Assembly (NCBI RefSeq): GCF_013359735.1
Contig: NZ_JABFMX010000023.1
Location: 1 to 64,000 of the forward strand
Source: Arthrobacter sp. C9C5
Lineage (GTDB): Bacteria > Actinomycetota > Actinomycetes > Actinomycetales > Micrococcaceae
DNA: 64,000 nt
Direction: 5' to 3'
Every line of letters starts with the position of its first letter. Position 1 is the stretch's first letter. This document shows, one piece after another, positions 26,610-36,779 of this stretch. The position numbers and the translations under genes were made by a program. The notes under the pieces are model-generated. The model was not told the DNA's origin. It saw nothing but the letters and a program-made list of their open reading frames with translations, and made no database searches.

Positions 26610-27844
26610 GCTTAACGACAGGCGAAGCTAAATCGTCCGCTGGACCGGATGGTTGGAATTCTGTTGGGTTGATGGACCTTGTGTCCATACGCAATGGTCA
26701 GGTCAGTCCCCTGCAGGTGCCATATCGTTCAATGGTGCTGGTAGCGCCGGATCATGTTGAATCTGGCACGGGACGGCTTCTCGCGAAGGAATCGGCGTCT
26801 AGGCAAGGTGCCATCAGCGGCAAGTACCTCGTTGAACCGGGCGACGTCATCTACAGCAAGATCCGTCCGTACCTGCAAAAGGCAGTGCTGAGCGACTTCA
26901 CGGGTCTTTGCAGTGCCGACATGTATCCACTACGGCCTAAGCCCGGAGTCGACGGCACGTTCGTATTGAATCTAATCCTCTCGCAGCCGTTCACGGACTT
27001 TGCCGTAAGTGTCTCTGCTCGTAGTGGCATCCCCAAAATGAATCGTGTCGAGATGGCTGAGTTCACCACGTTGGCTCCGCCCCCGTCAGAACAGAAAGCA
27101 ATTGGGCAAGTTCTGACTGATGTCGATTCCCTGATCGCCTCATTGGAGCGCTTAGTTGCTAAGAAACAGGCAATCAAGCAGGGGATGATGCAGCAGCTCC
27201 TGAGTGGCAAGACTCGCCTGCCGGGGTTTGCCGGCGAGTGGATTCGCAAGCCGCTGAAGGAGTTAGTCCAAACACCAATTACGGACGGACCACACCTGAC
27301 ACCAAAATTCTTATCGGCTGGAGTTCCGTTCCTTTCAGTGAACAACTTAGTTGACGGAAGGCTCGATCTCTCCGATATCCGGTATGTGTCAAAGTCCGAT
27401 CACGTCGAGTTTTCAAAGAAATGTGCTCCACGACGCGGTGACATCCTTCTTGGGAAGGCTGCATCTGTCGGGAAAGTTGCTATCGTCGAGTCTGATATTG
27501 AATTCAATATTTGGTCGCCAATTGCCATGATTCGTATTGGGCACGAAAATTTTGCGCGTTTTGTCTACTACCAGCTCAAAAGCGCTTCCGCTGCAAATCA
27601 AATCGCGCTGCTCACGAATACATCATCTCAAGGAAATATCGGGATGCGTGACATTGAGAAGTTGATTATCCACCTACCTCCTCGTGAAGAACAAGTTGCG
27701 ATTGCTTCCGCTCTCGCTGACGCAGACACTGACATCTATGCAACACAGGACCGCCTGACTAAAGCGATGTCAATCAAGCAAGGCATGATGCAAGAACTAC
27801 TGACTGGTCGCACGCGATTGCAGCCTCTGAAGGCCACATCATGA
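26606..27844 (+). CDS. hsdS: Type I restriction specificity subunit HsdS
   Basis: A 412-residue DNA-recognition subunit with two target-recognition domains, each followed by a conserved region: APPPSEQKAIGQVLTDVDSL with KKQAIKQGMMQQLLSGKTRL (middle), and LPPREEQVAIASALADADTD with SIKQGMMQELLTGRTRL (end). The second recognition domain (about 27250-27650) is markedly AT-richer than the rest, consistent with domain swapping. The target cannot be read from sequence. Joined to hsdM by ATGA. Confidence 0.93.
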   Translation: MSLTTGEAKSSAGPDGWNSVGLMDLVSIRNGQVSPLQVPYRSMVLVAPDHVESGTGRLLAKESASRQGAISGKYLVEPGDVIYSKIRPYLQKAVLSDFTGLCSADMYPLRPKPGVDGTFVLNLILSQPFTDFAVSVSARSGIPKMNRVEMAEFTTLAPPPSEQKAIGQVLTDVDSLIASLERLVAKKQAIKQGMMQQLLSGKTRLPGFAGEWIRKPLKELVQTPITDGPHLTPKFLSAGVPFLSVNNLVDGRLDLSDIRYVSKSDHVEFSKKCAPRRGDILLGKAASVGKVAIVESDIEFNIWSPIAMIRIGHENFARFVYYQLKSASAANQIALLTNTSSQGNIGMRDIEKLIIHLPPREEQVAIASALADADTDIYATQDRLTKAMSIKQGMMQELLTGRTRLQPLKATS

Positions 27845-27881
27845 GGAAGGGTCTCAGACGTATTTTTGGGGGAAATGAATC

Positions 27882-30800
27882 ATGAGCACTGTTGGACAGG
27901 TGGAACGTAAGACACAGGACCGCGTCATTGATCTGTTTCAGCATGAGCTCGACTACGAGTACCTAGGCAATTGGGGGTACCGCGAAAACAACTCACACTT
28001 AGAGCTCAGCTTGCTTGAACAAAACCTGCAGGACCGTGGCTACGATGCCAATCTGATCAACAAAGCTGTTGAACAGCTCAAGAAGACGGCGTCTCTGGGC
28101 GGCGGCCGCAGTCTTTACGAAGCCAACCACGAGGCCTATAATCTGCTTCGCTACGGCGTAAAGGTCAAGCCGGGTATTGGCGAACAAACCGAGACCGTCT
28201 GGCTGGTGGACTGGCACAACCCCGAGGCCAACCGCTTCTCTGTTGCTGAGGAAGTATCGATCAAGGGCGAGCACGGCAAGCGGCCGGATGTCGTTCTCTA
28301 CGTTAACGGCCTGGCGCTTGGTGTCATCGAACTTAAGCGCTCAAAAGTGGCGGTTTCTGAGGGTATCCGGCAGAACATTGGCAACCAAAAAAAGGACTTC
28401 ATTCGTCCTTTCTTCACTACGGTGCAGCTGGTCATGGCCGGCAATGACGTCGAGGGCCTGCGCTACGGCCTCATTGATACGGCTGAGAAGTATTGGCTGG
28501 AATGGAAAGAACCGTCTGACATCCAGGAGCCGCTCGATCGCGCGCTCGTGCAGATGTGTTCAAAGAGCCGCTTCTTAGAAATCATCCATGACTTCATGGT
28601 GTTTGACGGTGGTACGAAGAAGACTTGTCGCCACAACCAGTTTTTCGGCGTCAAGGCCGCCCAGGAGCGCATCGCGAAGCGTGAAGGTGGCATTATTTGG
28701 CACACCCAAGGGTCCGGTAAATCGCTCACCATGGTGTGGCTCGCCAAGTGGATCCGTGAGCACCAGACACGCGGCGACAGCCAGGCCCGTGTCCTCATCA
28801 TCACGGACCGTACCGAGCTGGATGATCAGATCAAGCGAGTCTTTAGCGGTGTCAATGAGGAAATCTACCGCACGAAGAGCGGCGCCGATCTTATGGGTTC
28901 CCTGAACAGCAATGATCCGTGGCTGATGTGTTCGCTCGTGCACAAATTCCGCGGCGGCGATGACGACCAAGCCCAAAACGACGCCGATGGCGACTTTATC
29001 GCTGAGCTCAACTCCAAGATCCCCGCCGGCTTCTCCGCCAAGGGCAATCTGTTCGTCTTCGTCGACGAAGCGCACCGCACCCAGTCCGGAAAAATGCACA
29101 AGGCCATGAAGCAGTTGCTTCCCGGGGCAATGTTCATCGGTTTCACTGGCACCCCGCTCCTCAAAGCCGACAAGGCCACCAGCATCGAGACCTTCGGCAG
29201 TTTCATCCACACCTATAAGTTCAATCAAGCGGTCGAAGACGGCGTGGTGCTCGACCTTCGTTACGAGGCGCGCAACATCGATCAAGACCTTATCTCCTCC
29301 TCCAAAATCGACCAGTGGTTCGATGCCAAGACCAAGGGCATGACGGATCTTTCCAAGGCTGAGCTCAAGAAGCGCTGGGGCACGATGCAAAAGGTCGTCA
29401 GCTCCGAGCCCCGATCGAAGCAGATCGTCAACGACATCCTGCTCGACATGGAGACGAAGCCGCGTCTTATGGATAACCAGGGCAATGCCATGCTCGTTGG
29501 GTCCAGCATCTACCAGGCATGCAAGTTCTACGAGATGTTCTGCCAGGCCGGATTCAAGGGCAAGTGCGCCATCGTCACGAGCTACATCCCTCAGGCTAGC
29601 GATATCTCCAAAGAGGATTCAGGCCACGGTGCAACGGAAAAACTGCGCCAATACGACATCTATCGGCAGATGCTTGCCGATCACTTCGATGAACCGGCTG
29701 ATCAAGCGGTCACGAAGATCGAGCAGTTCGAAAAGGAAGTCAAAGACCGCTTCATCAACGAGCCGGGCCAGATGCGTCTACTGATCGTTGTCGATAAGCT
29801 GCTGACCGGATTCGACGCGCCATCGGCGACCTACCTGTACATCGACAAGAAGATGCGGGACCACGGACTCTTCCAGGCCATCTGCCGTGTCAATCGGCTC
29901 GACGGTGACGACAAGGACTACGGCTACATCGTCGATTACCAGGATCTCTTCAACTCCCTGGAAAACGCCATTACTGACTACACGTCGGGAGCGCTCGACG
30001 GCTACGCGAAGTCCGACATCGACGGTCTGCTCAAAGACCGCATCCAACAGGCCCGTGAAGACCTGGGCGATGCCCTCGAACGCATCCGCGCGCTGTGCGA
30101 GCCGGTCGAACCACCCCAGGGAACACTGCAATACCAGCATTTCTTCTGCGCGAGGGAACAGGGCAACGGCCAGCAGATTAAGAACAACGAAGCCAAGCGC
30201 GTCGAGCTCTACAAGTCCGTTGCCGCTTTGGTCCGGACGTACGGCGCCATCGCCAATGACATGGCCGAGGCCGGTTACAGCGAGACAGAAACAGCCGCTA
30301 TCGCCATGGAAGTCACCCACTACGTCGCGGTCCGTGACGAGGTCAAGCTTGGTGCCGGCGAAAACGTCGACTTTAAACAGTACGAAGCTGGCATGCGCTT
30401 CCTGCTTGATACTTACATCCGGGCTGATGCCTCCGAGGTCGTCGCCGACTTCCAAAACGTCGGGCTCGTTGACCTCATCGTTGAACAAGGGGCCGCTGCG
30501 ATCGACAAGCTTCCTGCCGGGATCAAGAAGGATCCTGAAGCTGTCGCCGAAACCATTGCCAACAACATCCGCAAAGTCATCATCGACGAGAACGCGATGA
30601 ACCCAAAGTACTACGAGACCATGTCCAGCCTGCTTGACGCGATCATTGAGCAACGACGACAAGGCGCTATTGACTACAAAGAGTACCTAGAGCAGCTGAT
30701 CGCCCACGCCCAGAAGGTCGGCTCTAAGGAATCAGATACCGTCTACCCTGCGTGGGCATCAAACGGTGCGCAACGGGCTATCGTCGACTTCGGCTGGGCA

Positions 30801-30980
30801 GATCCTGCGACGCCCATCCAGGTCGACACCGCCATCATGACCAGCAAGCCGCACGGCTGGGTCGGCAACACGATCAAGGAAAGAGAAGTCGCACGAGCAA
30901 TTCGTCGCGTCCTACCGGCCGGTTTCGACCGCTTCGATGAACTGTTCGATTTGATAAGGGCCCGAAATGAGTACCGCTAG
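27882..30980 (+). CDS. hsdR: Type I restriction enzyme endonuclease/translocase subunit HsdR
   Basis: A 1032-residue motor-nuclease. The N-terminal nuclease has PDVVLYVNGLALGVIELKRS (the D...ExK pattern). The helicase has GGIIWHTQGSGKSLTMV (Walker A), VFVDEAHRTQSG (DEAH), FTGTPLL, and later LLIVVDKLLTGFDAPS and QAICRVNRLDG. ATG 27882 follows GGGGGA. The stop overlaps the next start by 14 bases. Confidence 0.94.
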   Translation: MSTVGQVERKTQDRVIDLFQHELDYEYLGNWGYRENNSHLELSLLEQNLQDRGYDANLINKAVEQLKKTASLGGGRSLYEANHEAYNLLRYGVKVKPGIGEQTETVWLVDWHNPEANRFSVAEEVSIKGEHGKRPDVVLYVNGLALGVIELKRSKVAVSEGIRQNIGNQKKDFIRPFFTTVQLVMAGNDVEGLRYGLIDTAEKYWLEWKEPSDIQEPLDRALVQMCSKSRFLEIIHDFMVFDGGTKKTCRHNQFFGVKAAQERIAKREGGIIWHTQGSGKSLTMVWLAKWIREHQTRGDSQARVLIITDRTELDDQIKRVFSGVNEEIYRTKSGADLMGSLNSNDPWLMCSLVHKFRGGDDDQAQNDADGDFIAELNSKIPAGFSAKGNLFVFVDEAHRTQSGKMHKAMKQLLPGAMFIGFTGTPLLKADKATSIETFGSFIHTYKFNQAVEDGVVLDLRYEARNIDQDLISSSKIDQWFDAKTKGMTDLSKAELKKRWGTMQKVVSSEPRSKQIVNDILLDMETKPRLMDNQGNAMLVGSSIYQACKFYEMFCQAGFKGKCAIVTSYIPQASDISKEDSGHGATEKLRQYDIYRQMLADHFDEPADQAVTKIEQFEKEVKDRFINEPGQMRLLIVVDKLLTGFDAPSATYLYIDKKMRDHGLFQAICRVNRLDGDDKDYGYIVDYQDLFNSLENAITDYTSGALDGYAKSDIDGLLKDRIQQAREDLGDALERIRALCEPVEPPQGTLQYQHFFCAREQGNGQQIKNNEAKRVELYKSVAALVRTYGAIANDMAEAGYSETETAAIAMEVTHYVAVRDEVKLGAGENVDFKQYEAGMRFLLDTYIRADASEVVADFQNVGLVDLIVEQGAAAIDKLPAGIKKDPEAVAETIANNIRKVIIDENAMNPKYYETMSSLLDAIIEQRRQGAIDYKEYLEQLIAHAQKVGSKESDTVYPAWASNGAQRAIVDFGWADPATPIQVDTAIMTSKPHGWVGNTIKEREVARAIRRVLPAGFDRFDELFDLIRARNEYR

Positions 30981-31692
30981 CGCTTATCTCACCGTCTCCG
31001 GGATCGATGTGGATGTTATCTACAAGAACATCAAGAATTTACACATCGCCGTCTACCCTCCCCTCGGTCGCGTGCGCGTAGCGGCTCCAGAACGACTTGA
31101 CGACGAGACGATCAGACTTGCCGTCGTGCAACGACTGCCGTGGATCAAGAAACAACGTGAGCAGCTTCGCAACGCCGTTCGCCAGACCGAACGCGAAATG
31201 GTGACAGGAGAATCCCACTACGTGTGGGGTAAGCGATACCGACTCAAGGTCATCAACGAACCTGGGCGGATTCGGTTTGATGTCGCGGGCAAGCGGCTAA
31301 CGGTACACGCTCCGAAAGACAGCACTGCGGGCAAGCGTCGTGAAGCTATGGATGAGTGGTACCGCACGGCGCTCAAACACGAGATCGCTGAACTCATAGC
31401 GAAGTGGCAGCCAATTGTGGGACGCAGCGTGGCGAAATGCACCGTACGCCGTATGAAGACCAAGTGGGGCAGCTGCAACCGCGAGTCAGCCCACATTTGG
31501 TTGAATCTGGAGCTTGGTAAGAAGCACCCCAACTGCCTGGAGTACATCGTCGTGCACGAGATGACTCATCTGTTGGAACGTAATCACAACGATCACTTCA
31601 CCGAGCTCATGGACACGTTTCTACCGGACTGGCGAGCCCGCCGCGATGAATTAAACACCGCACCACTACGCAATGAAATTTGGGGGAAATAG
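30967..31692 (+). CDS. YgjP/DUF45-type zinc metallopeptidase
   Basis: A 241-residue protein with the zinc site in VVHEMTHLLERNHNDHF (HExxH plus downstream H) and MKTKWGSCNRESAHIWLNLE, the usual YgjP signature. Such genes often accompany type I restriction operons, where their task is unproven; processing of a defence subunit is one idea. It overlaps hsdR and ends 3 bases before the next start, so it is within one operon. Confidence 0.85.
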   Translation: MSTASAYLTVSGIDVDVIYKNIKNLHIAVYPPLGRVRVAAPERLDDETIRLAVVQRLPWIKKQREQLRNAVRQTEREMVTGESHYVWGKRYRLKVINEPGRIRFDVAGKRLTVHAPKDSTAGKRREAMDEWYRTALKHEIAELIAKWQPIVGRSVAKCTVRRMKTKWGSCNRESAHIWLNLELGKKHPNCLEYIVVHEMTHLLERNHNDHFTELMDTFLPDWRARRDELNTAPLRNEIWGK

Positions 31693-31695
31693 TTC

Positions 31696-33321
31696 GTGAA
31701 ATTGAGTCGTCTGGAGATAACCAATCATGCTCGAATAGCTGATTTGGACATACAAATCCGGGAACACCTGGTGATCGTCGGCGCTAACGATGTAGGTAAG
31801 TCCTCCATCCTCCGGTTGCTTCATCTCGTCCTCGGATCCTCAACCGGCCAGCTCTACCAGCATCTTTCGCCAGTTGACCTGCGAGATCCCGATCTCCCCC
31901 TCGTAGTCACCGTGACCCTGTGCGGCTTCACGGATCCAGAGCGTGGATTGTTTCATCGGGAAATTGCTGTTGACGCGTCCGACGACTCCGAATCACTCCG
32001 TATTCGGTTGGATGTCAGCCCTGACGTAGATGACACCGAAAGTATCGTCGCCACTCGGTCATTCCCCGACAGAGGCGATGAAAGCGCCCGGCTTTCACGC
32101 CAGCAAATGGCAGCCATTGGATGGCGCTACCTGCCCGCAACTCGAGGATCCGGCCCATCCCAAATGGTGGGCCCGAACAGTGCCCTGCGGATCTTGCTGG
32201 ACGGCCTGGATCTGGGTGTAGAGAAGTTGTCTTTAGGATCACTGATGGACGACTTCAACACTGAACTTGGTGGAAGCAAAGTCCTCTCGGACTTGAGAAA
32301 ACAAATTGCGGGCCACATGTCTAAAGCCATGCCCCACAACGTGCAGACGGAGGACCTAGTTGTTCGTTCTACTGCCGACCCTGAATCGTCCGTCCTTGAG
32401 AACGTATCCATGTTCGTCAACCGTGGCGGCAGGACTGTCCCGATCACGGAACAATCCGACGGCCTGCGCCAGTTGATGTCGATGACACTTTTCGACCTCT
32501 CCGAGGGGAGTTCCAACATGGTTGCTGTAGATGAACCGGAGCTTCATCTACATCCTTCAAGTCAACGAACAATCGCCGACTTGTTCACGAGCGGTCACAA
32601 CCAGAAAATTCTCGTCACGCACTCGCCCTACATCGTGCAGCGATTCGAACCATCTCAGGTTGTAGCCATTGGAAGGGACAGTAAGGCCCATCAAGTCGCC
32701 AAACATAAGCTGTCGGCAGTAGAAAAAGTCCGTTCTCACTGGTGGTCGCCCCGTCTCCTCGAAGCGCTCACTGCTCGCTTCGTCATTGTCGTTGAGGGCG
32801 TGGCTGACCGCATCATTGTCGAAGGAGCCGCCAGCGCTCTAGATATAAGCCTTGATCGCTTAGGCGCCGTAGTGTTCGAACTTGATGGGGCGGACAAGTT
32901 CGCTCACGTCTACAAGGTCCTCGGCAAAGAAGGATTCGGCGCACACATCCTCGGGCTCGTGGACGACAAAGAGAAAAACCCATGGCTTGGTGCATTTGGT
33001 GGTCGCCCCAAGAACGTACTGGGGCGCCATGTCTGGGTCTCTAAAGAGGACCTGGAAGACGAATACGCAGCTGCTTTCGGTGGCCCAGGCCTAGCGCAAG
33101 TTCTTATTGACGCCAATATCGCCCAAGAACAGGCGCTGCTTATGTCCGGCAACGTGGAGTCGCTGGAGGATCTCACGGCGGAGACCTTGGCAGCCTACTC
33201 ACGCAAGGACAAGGTGCTGACTGCGACGGCCGTAGCAAACGCCTTGACGCGCACGACGGCCCGCAAGATAACGAGCGTCACTGCACTATTGGACGAGCTG
33301 AAGAGGCTGACATCCGAATGA
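31696..33321 (+). CDS. gajA: Gabija-like GajA: OLD-family ATPase-TOPRIM nuclease
   Basis: A 541-residue protein. N-terminal ATPase: Walker A GANDVGKSS, a signature region around EQSDGLRQLMSM, Walker B MVAVDEPELHLHP, and VTHSPYIVQRF. C-terminal TOPRIM: the glutamate in FVIVVEGVADRIIVEG and acidic GLVDDKEKN. GTG 31696 follows GGGGGA by about 9 bases. With the UvrD-like partner overlapping downstream this is the Gabija anti-phage arrangement, in which GajA nicks DNA when nucleotide is depleted. It is attached here to a type I restriction operon. Lone OLD nucleases are the alternative. Confidence 0.83.
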   Translation: MKLSRLEITNHARIADLDIQIREHLVIVGANDVGKSSILRLLHLVLGSSTGQLYQHLSPVDLRDPDLPLVVTVTLCGFTDPERGLFHREIAVDASDDSESLRIRLDVSPDVDDTESIVATRSFPDRGDESARLSRQQMAAIGWRYLPATRGSGPSQMVGPNSALRILLDGLDLGVEKLSLGSLMDDFNTELGGSKVLSDLRKQIAGHMSKAMPHNVQTEDLVVRSTADPESSVLENVSMFVNRGGRTVPITEQSDGLRQLMSMTLFDLSEGSSNMVAVDEPELHLHPSSQRTIADLFTSGHNQKILVTHSPYIVQRFEPSQVVAIGRDSKAHQVAKHKLSAVEKVRSHWWSPRLLEALTARFVIVVEGVADRIIVEGAASALDISLDRLGAVVFELDGADKFAHVYKVLGKEGFGAHILGLVDDKEKNPWLGAFGGRPKNVLGRHVWVSKEDLEDEYAAAFGGPGLAQVLIDANIAQEQALLMSGNVESLEDLTAETLAAYSRKDKVLTATAVANALTRTTARKITSVTALLDELKRLTSE

Positions 33322-34961
33322 CGGGTGCGGACGATCAGCAGCAAGTCTCAGCTTCCAGCTCGAATGTTCTAGTTATTGCCCCTCCGGGCTGTGGAAAGAC
33401 CGAGCATTTGGCGGCTCGGGCTGAATCCCTGGTGAGTGAGATACTTCCGCACCAAAAGATCCTGGCATTGACCTTCTCCAATCGTGCAAAGCAGAACCTC
33501 AGCGACCGCATCAGCGCCAAGATGGGTCGCGATCAATTCCGAAAGTACGTGACCGTTAGGAACTTCCACGGGCACGCTGCAGAGATTGTCAGATCCCATG
33601 GAACTACCCTCGGTATTCCAACGTCGTTTGACATGCCGACCAAACGAACCTTGCCCGTTGCGCTTGCCGAACATGCGCGGGACGGAGACGATCCGAAGGT
33701 GGCGAATGCCCTCCTATCAAACAGCAAGCGAGCGGCCATATCGGATGAGGAGGTGATGCAGCTACTCGTTCAAGCAGGAGACCAGTTGGCTCAGAGGGTC
33801 GAGGCAGGACGAATCGATGCAGGTCAGATCCATTACGACGACCTGCTTCGACATGCACAGCGACTCCTTCAAAACCCAGTGCTTTCCAACCTGTATAAGC
33901 AGCATTATGGGGCAGTGCTCGTGGACGAGTTTCAGGACCTCTCAGTCCAACAACTCGAAATCGCCTTGAACAGCTGCGATAGTCGCCGGATCTTCGTGGG
34001 CGATCCGCTCCAGGGCATCTACAGCTGGGCTGGCGCGCAACCGACACAGGTAGAAAACCACCTAAGAGAACTTTGCGGTGAGCCCCTGCAGATGTCTACG
34101 TCGTACAGATCTTCCCCTGCCGTGCTAAACGTTCTAAATGTTGCGTCTTCAATTTTGGGGGCGGCAAATCTCACTGCAGCCAATCCAGCAGCATGGCGCG
34201 ACGGCGGTGCTGCTGCAGCCCTCACCTTCGATACCGGCACAGGTGAAGCGGCCTACGTCCACGCTGCTTCAAGCGCCATCATGAAACGAGACCCCGAAGC
34301 CACCATCGGGGTAATCGTCCGCGGAGGGTGGCGGCGAAAACCCATTGATGCACACTTCCTGTCAACTACGGGCGTTGACTTCCTTAGGTGGGATCTTGCT
34401 CTCGAGGATCCCCGAATCGTCGAACTCCTCCAGCGCGCGGTCGGTTCACTTCCAACCGATACGCCGCTGGAGGGGGTCCGCGTCGCAGCGGAGAATCTGG
34501 TAGATCCGCATGATCCAGACACGCTGGGAATGATTAGGGATGCCATGGACGATCTGGAGGAATCCTGTGAGGACATGGAAACCCTGCGATCGATCGTCTC
34601 AAATCTGCAAGTCAGAGACCCACATGCTCCGATTCAGTCCGGCGTCCACCTTCTCAATGCACACACTGGCAAAGGGCAACAGTTCGACTGGGTTTTCATT
34701 CCCGGGCTTGAGGACTTTCACATTCCCAGCGGCCAGGCAAAAACGCCATCCGAGAAAGCAGAGGAGGAGCGTGTCCTGCTCGTCATGCTGTCGCGAGCCC
34801 GCCACGGAATTATTGTGTCCCGCGCCAATCAGCTCATTTCCAAAGCAGGAAGGCCTTACCCAACCCGCCAGAGTCAATGGTGGGAATCGATTGCGGAATC
34901 TTGCGCCATGTCGAAGGCTGAGCTGAAAGCGCACATTCTCCACACCGAAGTCTCAGCGTAG
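33318..34961 (+). CDS. gajB: Gabija-like GajB: UvrD-family helicase
   Basis: A 547-residue SF1 helicase: Walker A APPGCGKT, ALTFSNRAKQNLSDRI, VLVDEFQDLSVQQ, FVGDPLQGIYSWAGA, TSYRSSPAVLNVLN, HTGKGQQFDWVFIPGL and LVMLSRARHG. Start overlaps the gajA stop (ATGA). In Gabija, GajB senses DNA ends and activates GajA. Last gene of the defence operon; the terminator-like palindrome at 35101 follows. Confidence 0.83.
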   Translation: MTGADDQQQVSASSSNVLVIAPPGCGKTEHLAARAESLVSEILPHQKILALTFSNRAKQNLSDRISAKMGRDQFRKYVTVRNFHGHAAEIVRSHGTTLGIPTSFDMPTKRTLPVALAEHARDGDDPKVANALLSNSKRAAISDEEVMQLLVQAGDQLAQRVEAGRIDAGQIHYDDLLRHAQRLLQNPVLSNLYKQHYGAVLVDEFQDLSVQQLEIALNSCDSRRIFVGDPLQGIYSWAGAQPTQVENHLRELCGEPLQMSTSYRSSPAVLNVLNVASSILGAANLTAANPAAWRDGGAAAALTFDTGTGEAAYVHAASSAIMKRDPEATIGVIVRGGWRRKPIDAHFLSTTGVDFLRWDLALEDPRIVELLQRAVGSLPTDTPLEGVRVAAENLVDPHDPDTLGMIRDAMDDLEESCEDMETLRSIVSNLQVRDPHAPIQSGVHLLNAHTGKGQQFDWVFIPGLEDFHIPSGQAKTPSEKAEEERVLLVMLSRARHGIIVSRANQLISKAGRPYPTRQSQWWESIAESCAMSKAELKAHILHTEVSA

Positions 34962-35098
34962 GCCGACGCGCCGCAGCCGACGTCGTCGCGTTTCTAGTCC
35001 CCGGCCTCGGCCTGGAGGGTGCGGGTTTCGATGGGGCGGATGGTGGCGGTGAGTTTCAAGGAAAGACCTGCTGCCCGCACGAGGATTGTTAACGAGGT

Positions 35099-35136
35099 AA
35101 GGGGCCGGCTCCTAGGAGCCGGCCCCTTCTGTTTTC
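35099..35136 (+). terminator. Strong palindromic terminator after the defence operon
   Basis: Perfect palindrome centred at 35113/35114 (AAGGGGCCGGCTCC, TA, then its complement ending CCTT) followed by CTGTTTT. It lies about 140 bases after gajB. The surrounding gap 34962-35406 otherwise holds only the hairpin at 35256. Confidence 0.75.
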
Positions 35137-35255
35137 CCTCTGCAAAAGGAAATGTGTATGGGTTTGAGTCTAGCGCTGTTCACTGCCCGGGCCACGTTGC
35201 CGGGGGCGCGGTGAGGCGGATCCGCGGCAGCCGGGCAAGCCGGTGCCTGCTGCGT

Positions 35256-35320
35256 AATGGCGGTCCGCCGCCGGTGGGTGAAGCGTATGCTGCCCCGTGC
35301 GGCGGACCGCCCACCATTTC
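35256..35320 (-). terminator. Hairpin downstream of the ParB-like gene
   Basis: GGCGGTCCGCCG and CGGCGGACCGCC arms flank a loop of about 30 bases, ending in ATTT on either side. It lies about 90 bases past the minus-strand ParB-like stop. The same arm sequence recurs after the DprA-like gene at 37322-37380. Confidence 0.6.
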
Positions 35321-35406
35321 CAGGTTCCGGACGGTGCGTGTGGTGGGTGGCTGGCCGGTTGCGCCGGATGGCAGGTTGGTGTCCCTGCCATCCGGACGCT
35401 TCGCGC

Positions 35407-36759
35407 CTAATCGGTGGCGGTGTCTTCGGCGGCGTGCTTGTCGAGGATGATCTGTTCCACGGTGCTTGCCGTGTATCCCCAGGTGGTGAGCTGGTTCAGG
35501 TAGTGGAAGTGCCGCTTCTCGGCGCTCCGCCATGAGTCTTTCTGGATGGTCTTTTCATACCCTGCGCAGATCAGGGCGATGACGGAGAACTCGGGCCGGG
35601 CGGTGGTTTTGGCGGTGTGGTCCCGCAACGGGTTCCATCCCCACCGGTCCGTATCCTCCCCCGTCTTGGCACCGATCATCTCGGTGGCAACCTTGCCGTC
35701 GTAGCCGCTGGCGGTTTCGGGGTCGTGGGTGATGGCGTGGACGGTGAAGTACTGCCAGCCCTTCGGCGCGGTCTTGCGCGACAGCAGGGTCTTCACGAAC
35801 TCTCGCCTGACCTTGGTTGAACTCTCCATCTCGCGGTTATTGGCTATCAGGGTCTTCCGTTCGGCTTTCTGTTCCTCGGTCATCGGGCCTTTCTGGGCCT
35901 GCGTGCCGCCGTCGTAGCGTTCGTACTTCGGGGTGAAGCCCAGGTCCTGCCAGCCGGTGATGACAGGCTTGGCGTTGTGCTGGCCCCGGTAGTCGGTGCT
36001 GATCAGGTAGGCGTTGGCGTCCTCCTCGGTGGCCGGTTCCCCGTCGGCCCGCTTCGCGGCCGAGACGTACAGGTTCTTTTCGTTCGCGTAGTGCCCGGCG
36101 TCCTCCACGATGGTCTTGCCCTCCGCCTCGAGCTCGGCGATGAGGGCGGCGAGGGCGGCGGCGCGGTCGCGGCGGTCCCGGAGCATCTGCGCGACGTGCA
36201 GGAGCTGATCGGGTTCGTCCGCGATCACGGACTCCAATTCCTCTGTCGCGTCCTGGTCCCCTTCGAAGTCGGCCATGATGAGCGCTTCATCGATGCTGTA
36301 TCCCTTGCCCAGGGCGGCGGACCCGGCGCTCGAGGACTTGGCCTTCAAAGCCCCTTCCACGGTGGTCTTGGTGCGCCCGGTCTTCTTGGCGATCGCGGCA
36401 GCGGACACGCCGATCAGGGACAGCTGGTGGTAGGCGTCGGCCTCGTCCGCTTCGGTCAGTTCGGCGCGCTGGATGTTCTCCACGACCTGGGTCACGATCC
36501 GTTCGGCTTCCTCGGGGGACTCGATGATCATCACCGGGATGCTGGCGCGTCCGGCTTCCACGGCCGCGCGGGTGCGGCGCTGTCCCATCAGGACGTGCAC
36601 CACGCCGTCGTCCTTGCGGTGGGCGATCACGGGTTCCATCACGCCGTGCTCTTTGATGCTGGCAATGAAATCGGCGGTCAGGGCGGCGTCTTTGCGGACG
36701 TTGATGTCAACGGTCAGGGCGGTCGGGTCGAGCATTTCGAGGGTGGGTGTGGTGTTCAT
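35407..36759 (-). CDS. ParB/Srx-domain protein (plasmid/island type)
   Basis: A 450-residue protein. N-terminal ParB-like nuclease domain: DPTALTVDINVRKDAALTAD, MEPVIAHRKD, VLMGQRRTRAAVEAG, ENIQRAELTEADEADAYHQL, and a KorB/ParB-type helix-turn-helix (GVSAAAIAKKTGRTKTTVEG). The C-terminal 250 residues (EKRHFHYLNQLTTWGY and others) are found in actinobacterial plasmid proteins of unknown role. AAAGGAG 8 bases upstream supports ATG 36759. No ParA partner is visible, so a role in partition is unproven. The repeated leader element lies upstream at 36931-37129. Confidence 0.8.
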   Translation of the reverse strand: MNTTPTLEMLDPTALTVDINVRKDAALTADFIASIKEHGVMEPVIAHRKDDGVVHVLMGQRRTRAAVEAGRASIPVMIIESPEEAERIVTQVVENIQRAELTEADEADAYHQLSLIGVSAAAIAKKTGRTKTTVEGALKAKSSSAGSAALGKGYSIDEALIMADFEGDQDATEELESVIADEPDQLLHVAQMLRDRRDRAAALAALIAELEAEGKTIVEDAGHYANEKNLYVSAAKRADGEPATEEDANAYLISTDYRGQHNAKPVITGWQDLGFTPKYERYDGGTQAQKGPMTEEQKAERKTLIANNREMESSTKVRREFVKTLLSRKTAPKGWQYFTVHAITHDPETASGYDGKVATEMIGAKTGEDTDRWGWNPLRDHTAKTTARPEFSVIALICAGYEKTIQKDSWRSAEKRHFHYLNQLTTWGYTASTVEQIILDKHAAEDTATD

Positions 36760-36779
36760 GGTGTTGCTCCTTTTGCAGA

